A DNA stretch of 64,000 nucleotides from Adiantum capillus-veneris (taxonomy: Eukaryota > Streptophyta > Polypodiopsida > Polypodiales > Pteridaceae), in the NCBI GenBank assembly GCA_014529385.2, contig CM043948.1:77300291-77364290 (forward strand), in the 5' to 3' direction. How positions within the stretch are numbered: position 1 is the stretch's first letter; each line of letters opens with the position of its first letter. The position numbers and the translations under genes were made by a program. The notes under the pieces are model-generated. The model was not told the DNA's origin and did not search any database. It saw only the letters and a list, made by a program, of their open reading frames with translations. Below are positions 1 through 10,657 of the stretch, in pieces.

Positions 1-1935
1 CCGCAAGTGATCCCATCCGATCGGGAGTGATCTCGAGACACGCCGCCAATTCCGGTGAAATGAAGTTGGCCTTGGCTCCTCCATCAAAGAAGATCAGGGC
101 CTCTTGATCTTTCACTTTGCCCCAAGCTCGGCAAAGTTCTGTACTCTCGTCCATGGTGTTGGGATCGATACCCACACAATCTGGAACCAGTCCTGTTTTC
201 ATCTTGCCTTTTCTTCCACGTTCCTCAGCCGCTCTCGAACTCTCAGGCCTATCATTGTCCTTGTCATTTTGTTCTTTCTGTGCCTTTTTAGGGCACTTCG
301 CGGAGATATGTCCATGTTCCCCGCATCCAAAGCACTTCCCCTCCCTGATGAAGCGAGCTCTCTCCTGAGGAATAAGCTTGGGTCGTGCATCCTTTTTTTC
401 TGGGTTGCTCTTTCTCTTTCTACTTTCATTCGCTGAAGTCTGTTCTGCTCGTTGTGTCATGACCTCATCGGTGGGGTAGGTCAGACTGCCAGAGTGAATG
501 ACAAAGCCCCGTTTCGCATGACTCATCAACTCCTGAATAGAAGTTGATTTCTGTTCCAAGCAGTGGTCTCGGATCTTTGTAGCTAGACCCAAGGTAAACC
601 GCTCCATATGTTCTCTGAACGAGATCTTCTTGAATGAAGAGGCGGGTAGAAAAGAGCTCCAGAATCTCTCACAGTAAGCATCCACTGTATCTCTCTTGGT
701 CATCCGAAGATGGTTCCAAGCAGCTCGTATATCACGTTCATACTCTTGTGTCAGCCAAGAAGAAAAAAAAGCTTCTTAAATTTCAGCCATTTAACTGCCG
801 CAGTCTTGTTTAAAAGAAGCGTGGACCACCAACTTTCGAGCATTCCCCTTAAAATAAGAGGCAGCTCTCCGAATCTTGGAGTGCTCTGAGTAGCGTCCTC
901 CCGCGAAAGCGATGTCAAACTGCTGTATAAAAGACATCCTTCGAAGCATCTTTGTATCCTGAAAAAGTGTCAAATTTGAACGACTGTCCACCTTCCTTAA
1001 AACTCTCCGACTTTCTTGCTTTTATCTTTCAGAAAGTCATACTGGTTGGCTTTATAAAAATTCTTCTTGTTCGCATAAAAGTTGCCGTCATCAGAGTTTG
1101 AACTATCTGTAGACGAGTCCTCTGTAGAACTATCACTCACTGGGCGAGATTTAGACTTCTTTGCCTTTTTCTTGCCCTTTCTGAAGCGTTGTTTCTTGCT
1201 TCGCTTTTTGCCTTTTTTGTCTTCTTCGCTCGAATCTGAAGAGCTAGAAGAATTGTCAAAAGAAGAAGAAGAAGAAGAACTGGTACTCCTTCAAATCGAA
1301 CACGCTTCTTCTGTTTCTTTGCCTTATCAAATGTCGATTGACGACCCAAATAACCCGGGAAGTCAGTGCCTTTCTTCGCTCGAATCTGAAGAGCTAGAAG
1401 AATTGTCAGAAGAAGAAGAAGAAGAAGAAGAAGAAGAAGAAGAAGAAGAACTGGTACTCCTTCAAATCGAACATGCTTCTTCTGTTTCTTTGCCTTATCA
1501 AATGTCGATTGACGACCCAAATAACCCGGGAAGTGAGTGCCTTTCTTCTGCTTTTTGCCGTGCTTTTTGGCTTTGTTCTGCGCGTCAAAAACTGAGCAAT
1601 CCATGTATCAACCACCTCTTCTAATTCCTTCTCTGAGTATGTCTTGTGAGCAGAAGGTTTCTTGAGAGCGGGTTTCGGGGGTGGTGTTGTGGTTTTCTGC
1701 CAGTGCTCGTGTACTTCTGAAAAGAATTCGTGTTCATATATTTTGCCAATTTCGGGTCCTTCGCAAAATTGAGCATCATCTTTGTTGCATCGTCGATCAA
1801 TTGACGAGGCTTCATCTCTCGTTGCTCCGCCAGAGTAGGCTGAGGCGGGCCATACTCTTTGCCGGAATCTTCGTTGTGATCCCTGCCCGCATCTCCGGAT
1901 GCAGAAGGAGTCGACTGATCCTTGCGTGAAGCCAT
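1..1935 (-). pseudogene. gag-protease of gypsy element K (frameshifted, partial)
   Basis: The reading frame starts at ATG 1935 with an acidic N-terminus (MASRKDQSTPSASG). It passes through a lysine/serine-rich segment with a polyserine tract (about 1550-1140), then a gag capsid-like region (about 1000-450, including AAWNHLRMTKRDTVDAYCERF). A CCHC knuckle, CFGCGEHGHISAKC, lies near 335-290. The protease start is near 110-60. Several frame changes (around 1600, 1140 and 780) show decay or sequencing slips in the A/GAA runs. The protease active-site motif reads D-G-G-A rather than the usual D-S/T-G-A, so it is probably inactive. In life the product would form cytoplasmic retrotransposon particles. 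The stop and downstream RT are off-window. Confidence 0.8.
1222..1545. repeat. Tandem duplication in gag of K with expanded GAA tract
   Basis: A unit of about 150-170 bp beginning TCTTCGCTCGAATCTGAAGA occurs twice back to back (about 1222-1371 and 1374-1541). The copies are nearly identical except for the length of the internal AGA/GAA run, which is longer in the second copy. On the coding (minus) strand the run encodes serine repeats in the correct frame or leucine in a neighbouring frame. Confidence 0.85.
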
Positions 1936-1993
1936 AGGTGCTACGGAAAAAAAATAAATGGGATTGGATTTCCCGTAGAAGAGAAATCGGCCG

Positions 1994-2006
1994 TGCTTTG
2001 ATACCA
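1994..2006 (-). other. Primer binding site of element K (tRNA-iMet type)
   Basis: The minus strand reads TGGTATCAAAGCA, one mismatch from the standard plant TGGTATCAGAGC site, directly beside the LTR edge at 2008. It fixes the orientation of K as minus. Confidence 0.85.
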
Positions 2007-2007
2007 C

Positions 2008-2735
2008 TGTAACAGACTTGGACACTCCAAGTCAAGAATCAATAACGTCAGCACCAAATAACCACTTCAAAACAGTTCACAGTTCACAATAGATTTACAC
2101 TGGCCCGGCGGAGTTCCGTGCCTAGAGATATTGGCCCCAAAGACTGGCGCCCCTTTCGGTATTTCTTTATGTATTAATCAGTGTTTTGTGGCTGTTCCCG
2201 GTCAGTGTGAGGTAGGTTTCTCATATCGGGTTCTATTTAGCCATGTTTGGTCTTGGGTTTTGGCTTGGTTCCATGACCGTCTGTGCTCCTGTAGGCTGGG
2301 AATATTATTCCCCAGCCTTGTGATATTATTCCGCTGTGCTCCATGGGCACCCGTTGCCTCCTTTCCACTCTTTCCCTATTTTCCCTTTATCAGAGCCGTG
2401 AAGGCTGAGGGCTGGGTCTGGCAGCCAACCTCCTTCTGTCATACATATGTAGCAAGGGGGGTCACCTTCTCAGTCAATGCAGATTAGCCGTAGTCAGGGG
2501 CACCCTCCCTTGGGCATCTCAGGAGGCAGCCCTTTGAAGCCAAGCAGCTAGTGGGCAGAGGGGAGGCAGCCCAGCGTTTTTGGGCAGCCCCCACATTTGC
2601 GTGTTTGGGCGCTCGGTAGCCAGCTAGCCTTGCCGTTTTTGGTTATGCAGAGGGCAGTATGCGCTCCTTCCCCAAGGGCTTTGTGTAGCAGATTCGTGCG
2701 CACTTCACTTGCACCACGTGGACACGCTTCTGTCA
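2008..2735 (-). repeat. 5' LTR of element K
   Basis: The boundaries are TGTAACAGAC at 2008, next to the primer site, and ...CTTCTGTCA at 2735, giving TG...CA ends on either strand. The LTR is about 728 bp. The right boundary was chosen because sequence after 2735 aligns with a different LTR family (J). No coding capacity is seen inside it. Confidence 0.7.
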
Positions 2736-4092
2736 TGGTCTAGCGTCAATAATAGCCTAGCTTAGGATTGAGCCTAGCACTCTGTGAGCCTCTAGCAAGA
2801 CGTGCATGCCCAGGCCGGTCACAGTTGCATACCCTCTCTTGCACAAGAATAGTCATTTCATCATGCAGGCATTTTACCGCGTGAACCACTTCTTATAAGT
2901 CATTTTATTAAAAGCGACTTTTGGAATTCTTTTTGTAAGTTTCTTGGGAAGCTTGCCCTACCCAGCATATAATTCCTATAAATGAAACCCATTGGGCACT
3001 CAATAGAAGCAAAAGAGGCAGGGACACAGAAAGGGTAGGCACTGCAGCAGACCGACAGGCACCCTCAGGCTCCCTAGCGTTTTCTCAATAGCTCAGCCTA
3101 GCGTTTTCAACATCAGCAATTCAACGTTTTCAGCCCACAACCATCAGCGTTTCAGTTTTCAGCCCTTAGCTTTGCTGGACCACAACTCCCCGTTGCAGTT
3201 CCTTGCCACGTTGACCAACCAGCAGTAGATCAACCTAGCGTTTTAAGTTTTCAGCCAAGACAGCCAGCGTTTTGCAATTCCAGCCCAAATCAGCCAGCTT
3301 TTTGCATTCTCAAGCCCTTGCACGACTCGGCGGTTGCAGATTAGCCACGCGGTACCGCCACAGTAATAGATCCCCATCAGAGCATCTAGAGTTTTTAGTT
3401 TTCAGCCTTGACGCCGTCCTCATCGACACCATCGTCGTCGCCGACATTGTCATCGTCATCGCAGATCCCTATCTTGACGAAGACACCTTCGTCATCGTCA
3501 TCGCAATTCCGGACTTGACGACACCATCGTCGTCATCGTCACAGTCACCATCGTCGTCGTTGTCGACATAGACCAGCAGTACTTGTTGTCGACGTCGTCG
3601 TCTTCGACATAGACCCCGTCGTCGACATCACCGTCTTCGACATAGAACCGTCGTCGACTTCATCGTCTTCGACAGAGAACCGTCGTCGACTTCACTGTCT
3701 TCGACACAGTACCGTCATTGACTTCATCGTCGTCGACAAAGACCCTTAGTACCTCGTTGTCGACTTCATCGTCGTCGACCTCCCCCCCTTTGACATAGAA
3801 CTTCAGTACCTCAGTACCCAGCATCAGTAGCATTAGTACGCATTAGCATCAACATCTCAACATTTAGTCATTGTAGCAGCATTGTGCAAGAATAAAGAAA
3901 GTACTTGCTTTGTCAATAGAGCAAGGGGGCCCTTGAGGGTTGGGACCCGACATCCCTGTGTCGTCTCTTTTCTCTCTCTCGTCCCTCTCTTTCTTTCAGT
4001 TCAATTCAGTTCTTTCAAGTGAAGTAAAGCATCCCTTGTGTTTGTGTGCAGAGTACTAGATCCGAGCAAAATCCTTATTCTCTTCCGCTGCA
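2736..4092 (+). repeat. LTR J (plus strand, 5'-truncated by K)
   Basis: The first 130 bases align with the U3 starts of LTRs A, B and F: shared GAGCCT...GTGCATG-CCAGG...GTTGCATA-CCTCT. A TATA box (TATAAATG, 2977-2984) is followed by a leader rich in the motif AGCGTTTTCAGCC, then a GTCGTCGAC minisatellite, an AATAAAG signal (about 3892) and a CT-rich stretch. The right edge is set by the primer site at 4101. Its orientation is opposite to A, B and F. No gene is seen in this 1.3-kb stretch. Confidence 0.7.
3417..3790. repeat. Degenerate GTCGTCGAC minisatellite in LTR J
   Basis: Imperfect units of about 30-36 bp built from GTCGTCGACTTCATCGTCTTCGACA and variants repeat at least eight times. They lie in the transcribed part of LTR J. 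No conserved reading frame runs through all units. Confidence 0.75.
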
Positions 4093-4100
4093 CCTGATAT

Positions 4101-4112
4101 TGGTATGAGAGC
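4101..4112 (+). other. Primer binding site after LTR J
   Basis: TGGTATGAGAGC is one mismatch from the plant tRNA-iMet site and lies 8 bases past the GCTGCA end of LTR J. About 120 bases of untranslated leader follow before LTR A begins (about 4231). Confidence 0.65.
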
Positions 4113-4230
4113 TTTGTGTGCGCTGCACTGACGTTGGTATCTTAGCTCTATGCGTGCTTCAACTTCGTGAACTCAAGGGAAGAACCTAAAGAAGAACCCT
4201 AGAAGAACCAAGAACCATCAACGATGACGG

Positions 4231-5081
4231 TGACAAGGACGGGCTGAAAACTGAAACGCTAGGACTGAAATGCTGGAATCTGCAAAAACGCTAACTTTTT
4301 GCTGAATACTGACACTGTGTCAGCGAGGATGGCAATGACGATGACTCGACGACGATGCGCTGAAGACGTAAACGCTGAAATCTGAAAACAGAGGGCTGAA
4401 ATTGTAAACGCTGACTGACTCGATGGGACGGCGAGGATCTGCTGCGGGTAGGTGAGATCTGTGAAGCTAAGGGCTAGATCAGCAAGGGCTAAGTGCTGAA
4501 ACTTGAAAACTCTAACTGTCGTGGCTGATCTGGCACTGAGAAGTTGCAAAACGCTAGGCTGATGTGTAACTGAAAACACTAGGCTGATCTGCTGCTGGAG
4601 GAAACAATATGGAGGAGCTGCTGCAGAAAACGCTAGTGGACGTGGGATCCCAAAACGCTGGCTGCTTCTGCTGGCTGAAAACGCTAAGGTGTCTTTTGTC
4701 AGTCTTGCAAGTCGCTTGAGCTTCTTCTGCTGGGAATGGGCGCCCTCTCTCTACTTATATACTTGCTGAAAGCTATGTCGAGCAGTTACTCCTACAGCCC
4801 CACGACCCTGGAATTTGGTAAAAATAAATAATAAAAATGCCAAATGCTTGTAAAATGTTCTGTCCCAAAACTGGCCGGGATGTGAACCTTCTGCTTGGAC
4901 AATGCATATGCTGGGTGATACTGGGTGTGCAATCAGAGGATATGCAACTACTCTAAGTTCCTGGACATGCACGGCCTACGCACAGGCTCAGAAAGATACT
5001 AGAACACTTCCTAGGCTAACCTGAACCCTAAACCTGAGATAGCTTGTCCACAGGCACATAGGGTTAGATGTGCACGTGACA
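4231..5081 (-). repeat. LTR A, 3' LTR of gypsy fragment I (minus, truncated)
   Basis: It aligns closely with LTR B (25057-25943) through the repeated GGCTGAAAACGCTA motifs, a minus-strand TATA box (plus ACTTATATACT, 4753-4763) and the terminal GTGCACGTGACA. About 85 bases of the U5 end present in B are missing at about 4231. The polypurine tract is immediately to its right (5082-5097). Confidence 0.8.
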
Positions 5082-6049
5082 TCCCCTCCTTTTCAAAGTG
5101 AGGTACTGGTACCAAGCTGCATGGCTTCCTTGTAGTCGGCCAACAATTATGGATAATCTCTGAAAAATTCCTCATCGACCCATATTGCCTCCTGGGTTCC
5201 TCGATTCTTGAACTTCAAAAAGTACTGTGGCACTTGCTTCTTTGAGCCATGGCAAAACCGATGCAACAAGATCTGCTTCGGTTTCATGACTTCGGCTCCA
5301 TCGATGATCTTTGGTTCTTCTTCGGGAATGTCCTTTGGAGGTGTATCCTAAAACACTTTCAACCAAGAAACATGGAAAACGTTGTGCATTGACCTTGAGT
5401 TAGGCAATTGTAATTTCATAGAAACCTCATTGATCTTTTTAATGACAGGAAATGGATCATATATTTTGAAGGACAACTTAGGATACTTCTTTCCGACTTG
5501 CTTAAGACGCTGCTTCATGATTCTCAAATAAACCCAATCCCCTTCCTTGATAGTAACATGCCAACGATGCTTGTTAGCCTGTCGCGAGTAAGATTCCTGA
5601 GCCTTGCTTAGCTGAAGCTTCACACTCTCAGAAATCTCATCCAACGATTGACTTTCAGCATTGGCATTAGGCATTTGATTGACTGAGCGAGTCAAAAGTG
5701 ACTCGAACAGAATGCCAAAAGCTGCGAGTTCTACCAATGGTAGAGAAATAAGAGTCATTCAAAATTGCTTGGACCAAAGGGAGGATAGAGCTCTCAATGA
5801 GATTGTTGATCATGCACATCAGACTTCAAAACATCAAAAGCCAATTGATTGTAAGTTTCTGTTTGATCATCTTACTGTGGATAAAAAGCGGATGAAAAGT
5901 TTAACTTTGTGCCAAAATTTTCAAAGAGAGCGCGTCAAAAATTTGACGTGAACTTAATATATCTATCTGAAACGGTTGACTTTGGCAAACCATAGAGGGG
6001 TTACCAATGCTTAATGAACAACCGTGCTACATCTTGTGCAGTGACTGTG
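5082..6049 (-). pseudogene. Integrase C-terminal part and polypurine tract of gypsy element I
   Basis: On the minus strand from 6049 the sequence encodes the end of an integrase core (LFIKHW, then YGLPKS-VSDR), a degenerate catalytic region with stops, and then an intact stretch of 136 codons (5758-5348). That stretch contains the post-core module (GDWVYLRIMKQRLKQVGKKY ... MHNVFHVSWLK). A chromodomain-like tail (VPQYFLKFKNR ... AIWVDEEFF, about 5250-5160) follows, then a stop and the polypurine tract AAAAGGAGGGGA against LTR A. Frameshifts and stops make it non-functional. LTR H of the B/F element interrupts it at 6050. Confidence 0.8.
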
Positions 6050-7047
6050 TGTTAGGTGCAACGGAATGAATGTTTGCGCTTTGCTCAAGATGAGTGCTCG
6101 GAACTGTGCTCAAGGTCCCTTTTGTTCTTATGGAAGGGAGAGCCTTCCGTTCTTAATGAGAGAATGCTATGATCACAAACAAAGTGAATGGACACTGTGC
6201 GTGCAAGTGTATGAGACTGAGAGATAGAGAGAGAAGAGAGATACGACACCAGAGACGTTGTAAAACCCTCCTCCGAAGGCCCCACTCTCGTCGGCGAGAG
6301 TGGTCTACTTGATTGCACAAACTGGGACAAACTGTATGCATGAGACTGATGCAAGTCCAGGCTATGTTGACGACGACGACGGGGATGACGACACCGACCT
6401 AAGGGTTGAAATCTGCAATCTTTTTATCTGCTGTCCAAAACGCTATGGGCTGAAATCCGCTGTTGCCAAAAACGCTAAGGAAAACGCTGATTTGCGGGTC
6501 TTTAGGGCTGAAAATCTGCATCTACTGTAGGGCTGAAAACTGATGATCTTTGGGCTGAATCCGCTACTCTTTTAGGGCTGAATCTGCAGGTGCTTCATTC
6601 CTGAAAAACACTGCATGGCTGAGGTCTTACCTGCTGAAAATGCTAGGCCAGAAGGGAGGGCGATCTGGCTTTTACTAACGCTAGGCTGAGGGTTACTTGC
6701 GGTGAAGATCTGGGATCAAACCGCTAAGCTTGTGGTATGCTGGCGATGAGGGAGATGGAAACGCCAAGTGCTGGAATCTACTGTTCGATGATGTCCAAAA
6801 AACGCTAGGCTTGCTGGTTGGAGAAAACGCTAGGTTGATGGAACCACCAAGGGGGTCTTGCTTGAGAAGTTGCCTGTTGAGCGGTGGAGCTCCTGCTGCC
6901 TCTTGTGCCATTTAGTGCTAGTGTAGGTTTGCTTACATACAAACTTACTCAATTTGCCCTACCTACTTTCCAACAAAAGTCACTTAAAAATAACTAGAGT
7001 GCTTCGTTAGCTATGTTAGATCGAATTGAGATCGAACAAAATATTGG

Positions 7048-7052
<5 letters not shown>

Positions 7053-7092
<40 letters not shown>
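7053..7092. repeat. (GA)n microsatellite
   Basis: About 20 uninterrupted GA units lie near the left end of the 3.4-kb insertion. Confidence 0.95.
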
Positions 7093-7095
<3 letters not shown>

Positions 7096-7129
7096 CATGA
7101 AAGAGTGTTAGATTTTTTTACCTGAGAGT

Positions 7130-9640
7130 GTTTGGGATACCGATCGTCGTGGTTCAGTGGTGTACCTCCACAAAAATTGGTTACTGATTGTAAGCATGAC
7201 ATCTTTTCTCAACAGCCTCTAGAGCCACTCTTCTTGCGCACATCCCGCAATCAATGTTGGCAGGCAGGAAGCTCATCAAGCACTTTTTGTGCTTTCTCAA
7301 GCGCACCACATTTGGCATACGTATTGACCAAGATAGTGCCAAACACGACATCTTTTTTCAATAGCCTCTGATTAACAATATAATTGTGAATTTTTGTGGC
7401 AATATCAGCATCTTGCATAGAGCCACATGCCTTCAAGATGCATGCGTAGATGATTGCATCAGGAGAGAGGGCCTCGCTTCGCATACATATCGACCAAGGC
7501 AATGCCAAGCACGACACCTCTTTTCAAGAGCCTTCGACTAACAATATAGTTGTGAATTCTTGTGCCCATATCAGTATCTTGCGTAGAGCCACATTCTTCA
7601 AGATGCATGCATAGGTGATTCCATTTGCAGAGAGGCCCTTGAGCCCTCGCTTCACATATATATGGACCAAGACAGTACTGCTCTTGTTGCGCACCTTCCG
7701 CAATCAGTGCATTCCAAGAGGCCACATCTGCTGAAAGCAGACAAGAGCTTTCTGGCCATGACACTGGGGAAAATCTTGCAATCAGTGCATTCCAAGAGTC
7801 CATACTCCGCATAAGAAGCTCCTCGAGAACTTGTGAGAGCCACATACCCAAAATGTAAGCATGGCCTTCAAGATGAAAGTATAGGTGATTGAGTTTATGG
7901 AGATACACTTGCTTTGCATCCGCTAAAAACAGTCTCAAGCTTTCTGGCCCTGCTCTTATTGCGCATGTCCAGCAATCAATGCATTTCAAGAGGCGACATT
8001 TAGCATTCATATCGACCAAGACAATGCCAAGGACGACATCTTTTTTAACAGACTCTAACTAACAATATAATTGTGAATAATTTGCCCATATCAGCATCTT
8101 GCGTAGAGCCACATGCCTTCAAGATGAATACGTAGGTGATTGCATGTGGCGAAAACAAACTAGAGCTTTCTCCTATGGGCAAAATCCCACAATCAGTACA
8201 TTCCAAGAGTCCACACTTCGGCTAGGAATCTGAAAATAGCCTAGAGCTTTCAGGCACTATTCATGTTGTGTGTATCCTATGACCGATGCATTCCAATGCT
8301 TTGCATCGTTGAAAACAGCCTAGAGCTTTCTGGCCCTGCTCTTGTTGCACACATCCCGCAATCAGTGCATTCCAAGAGGCGACATTTCATGACAGTACCA
8401 CATTTGGCATACATATCAACCAAGCACTGCCAAGCACGACATAGGCTTACCAACAACGCCAAACCAAGTATCTTCTCGTCGTTAATTCTCTCACCCATGT
8501 CAACAGCTTGCATAAGGCCACTGGCCTTCAAGGTGCAAGCATAGGTGAATGCATTTGTAGAGAAGCCTTTCGTTTGCATCTGCTTCCTGTTGTGTGTATC
8601 CTGCAACCAGTGCATTCCAATGCTTTGCTTCCGTTGAAAACAGCCTAGAGCTTTCTGGCCCTGCTCTTGTTGTGCACATCCCACAATCAGTGTATTCAAA
8701 GAGGCGACATTCCTTGCAAGAATCTCCTCAAGCACTTTTTATGCTTTCTCAAGCGCACCACATCTGGCATACATATCGACCAAGGCATTGCCAAGCATGA
8801 CATCTTTTTTCATCAACAGCCCGTGACTAACAATATCAATCTCAATTTTTGTGTCCATATGAGCATCTTGCGTAGAGCAACATGCCTTCAAGATGCCATA
8901 CATATCGACCAAGGCATTGCCAAGCACGACATCTTTTTTCATCAACAGCCCGTGACTAACAATATCAATCTCAATTTTTGTGTCCATATGAGCATCTTGC
9001 GTAGAGCAACATGCCTTCAAGATGCACACGTATGCGATTGCATTTGGTGTAAATAGACTAAGTTTTCTCCCGTGGAAAATATTGCAATCAGTGGATTCCA
9101 AGAGTCCACACTATGCGTAGGAAGTGGAAAGCATTCTAGAGCTTTCTGGACCTGCTCCTTTTGTGCATATCCCGCAACCTATGCATTTCAATGCTTTGCA
9201 TCTGTTGAAAACAGCAGCCTAGAGATTTTTGGCACTGCTCTTCTTGCGCACATCCCTCAATCAGTGCATTCCAAGAGACAACATTCAAGACAAGAAGCTG
9301 CTCAAGCACTTTTTGTGCTTTCTCAAGCACATCACATTTGGCATACATCTCGACCAAGACACTGCCAAGCACGACAGCCTCTAGAGATGCTCTTGTTGCG
9401 CACATCCCACAATCATTGCCGGATAGAAAGCTCATCAAGCACTTTTTGTGCTTTCTCAAGCGCACCACATTTGACATATATATTGACCAAGATAGTGCCA
9501 AGCACGACATCTTTTTTCAACAGCCTCTGACTAACAATGTAATTTTAAATTTTTGTGCCCATATCAGCATCTTGCGTAGAGCCACATGCCTTCAAGGTGC
9601 ATGCATAGGTAATTGTAGCTAGAGAGAGGCCCTCGCTTTG
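7130..9640 (-). pseudogene. Pentatricopeptide repeat (PLS-type PPR) pseudogene
   Basis: On the minus strand many frameshifted stretches (about 9510-9136, 9101-8739, 8735-8277, 8019-7459, 7517-7251) repeat the signatures of plant organelle PPR proteins: NALVDMYAKCGALEKA, SWNALI-GCAQQEQ and YACILKACGS. Intact family members bind organellar RNA in plastids or mitochondria, and PLS types often guide C-to-U editing. Here repeats are broken by stops and frame changes, and no start, targeting peptide or E/DYW C-terminus is seen. A 129-bp internal duplication lies at 8768-9025. Its placement inside an insertion in an LTR points to a captured or passively inserted fragment. Confidence 0.85.
8768..9025. 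repeat. 129-bp tandem duplication inside the PPR pseudogene
   Basis: The stretch starting CATACATATCGACCAAGGCA at 8768 is repeated from 8897 almost without change. 129 bp is 43 codons, so the duplication keeps frame. Confidence 0.9.
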
Positions 9641-10108
9641 CATACATATCAAACAGGTATGAATTTAATAAATACTATACTATTTTATGCGTATGTTAAA
9701 CATTTATATCTATTCATACATTCTATAAGAGGATAACGCCAACCGGTGTCGTAGCCTCATGTTTTGAGTGTCTGTGTGGTGGAGAAAAGACCAGGTTCAA
9801 TTCCTAGAGGAAAGCCATAGACAAAAGCAGTGAAAATACTTGGGAAAAATAAAAGTCAACACCACATGTAGCTACTGTCTAATATAGCAAACAAAGAGGG
9901 ACAGACATGTTACTCTTGATTCAATGCCCAATATTGCAAGGCTCAACAAATAAGTAAACTCAATTAATCGAACTGCATGAAAGAATAAAATGCATCTACT
10001 GACAGATAAACGTGCATGCGCAACATGTGCACACATTTTCGGCATTCACATAAATAAACGAGCACCTAATATGCACTTAAAAAGGTGAAGCAGGCTATGG
10101 AGCTGAAC

Positions 10109-10219
10109 CTGGTACAGATTGTTGAGAGAGTGAAGGAGGCACAACTGAAGACGTTGTTTCTCATGAAAGATTGGGGCAGATTGAGGTTGAGCTTCGGACG
10201 ATCGAGGTTGCTCAGTCAT
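10109..10219 (-). pseudogene. First exon of a Josephin-domain (ataxin-3-like deubiquitinase) gene, isolated fragment
   Basis: The minus strand from ATG 10219 encodes 37 residues that include IFHEKQRLQLCLLHSLNNLY. This matches the start of Josephin-like deubiquitinases, where the Cys of RLQ-C-LLH is the catalytic nucleophile. The match stops at a splice donor (CAG then GTTCAG, 10109/10108), consistent with an exon end. No second Josephin exon was recognised down to the PPR pseudogene, so I read it as a captured exon. A real gene with a distant next exon is less likely. Known family role: cleaving ubiquitin chains. Confidence 0.6.
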
Positions 10220-10657
10220 GCTTGCTCTGCTCTGCTGCAATCACTGCATTCCAAGATTCCATGCTCCGGCCCTGCTCCCTGTGCGTATCGTTGTCCCAGG
10301 TGCATCGATAAAACGATGGAGCCAGTCTGAAAGACTGCCACGTGGGTTACTGAGAGCTCGAGAATTCAAAAGAGGCTCTTGTGCTAACGAAGTAATAAGT
10401 GAAAAATGTTAAAAATAGGCTAAATGCACTGGAAAATTCCCCTGAAGGATTCTAATGGATTCTGATGGGAATGCTTATGATCATGTTGTGTGCAACCAGA
10501 GGATATGCATCTACACTAGTGACTTGGCATGCACGGTCTACGAATAGACTCACAAAAGTGCCAGATCACTTCTAATCTAGACTGACTGGACTGAACTAAA
10601 CCTTGATCATGCTGTAGCTTGTCCATAGACACATAGGGTTGGATGTGTCGCGTGACA

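Larger units (their letters stand above)
1..2735 (-). mobile_element. Ty3/gypsy element K, 5' part (runs off left edge)
   Basis: Read on the minus strand this is, in order, an LTR (2735 to 2008), a primer site complementary to tRNA-iMet (2006 to 1994), an ATG at 1935, gag, a CCHC zinc knuckle and the start of a retropepsin. That order is Ty3/gypsy-like. The LTR has matching TG...CA ends. Part of it (around 2130-2170, the GGCGCC-CTTTCGG stretch next to the GGCCCC box) is also present in the LTRs of element G, so K and G belong to related families. The rest of pol and the 3' LTR lie outside the window. K truncates LTR J at 2736, so K inserted after J. Confidence 0.85.
7001..10393. mobile_element. 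Candidate gene-capturing insertion with short terminal inverted repeats
   Basis: This 3.39-kb block interrupts LTR H/F. Its edges are near-perfect inverted repeats: GCTTCGTTAGC at 7001-7011 and GCTAACGAAGT at 10383-10393 (10 of 11 positions). Inside lie a GA repeat, a decayed PPR gene and one exon of a Josephin-like gene, both on the minus strand. No transposase was found. No clean target duplication is seen (AACTAGAGT versus AATAAGTGA), so the element class is uncertain. A Pack-type non-autonomous DNA transposon is the working guess. Confidence 0.45.
6050..10657 (-). repeat. LTR H/F: 3' LTR of the B/F gypsy element, split by an insertion
   Basis: The left part (6050-7000) starts TGTTAGGTGCAACGG and matches the start of LTR B at 24971 (TGTAAGGTGTAGCGG ... 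GCTCAAGATGAGTGCTC). It carries the same GGCTGAAAACGCTA motifs. The right part (10394-10657) matches the B stretch from AAAAATGCCAAATGC to GTGACA. The two parts together make about 1.2 kb. The intervening 7001-10393 has no counterpart in LTR B and so is an insertion. The polypurine tract at 10658-10673 gives minus orientation. Confidence 0.75.

Noticed and set aside
1082-1624. Plus-strand 180-codon Glu-rich frame
   Set aside because: It is antisense to gag of element K; the Glu run is the complement of the serine tract, and the tandem duplication keeps it open.
9735-9830. tRNA-derived SINE head (B-box-like GGTTCAATTCC at 9794-9804)
   Set aside because: The B box fits, but the A box is poor and no second copy or SINE tail was found; too weak to list.
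7001-10393. Direct-repeat-rich block considered as a CRISPR array or similar
   Set aside because: The repeats are diverged PPR coding units, not short identical repeats with unique spacers, and the genome is eukaryotic.
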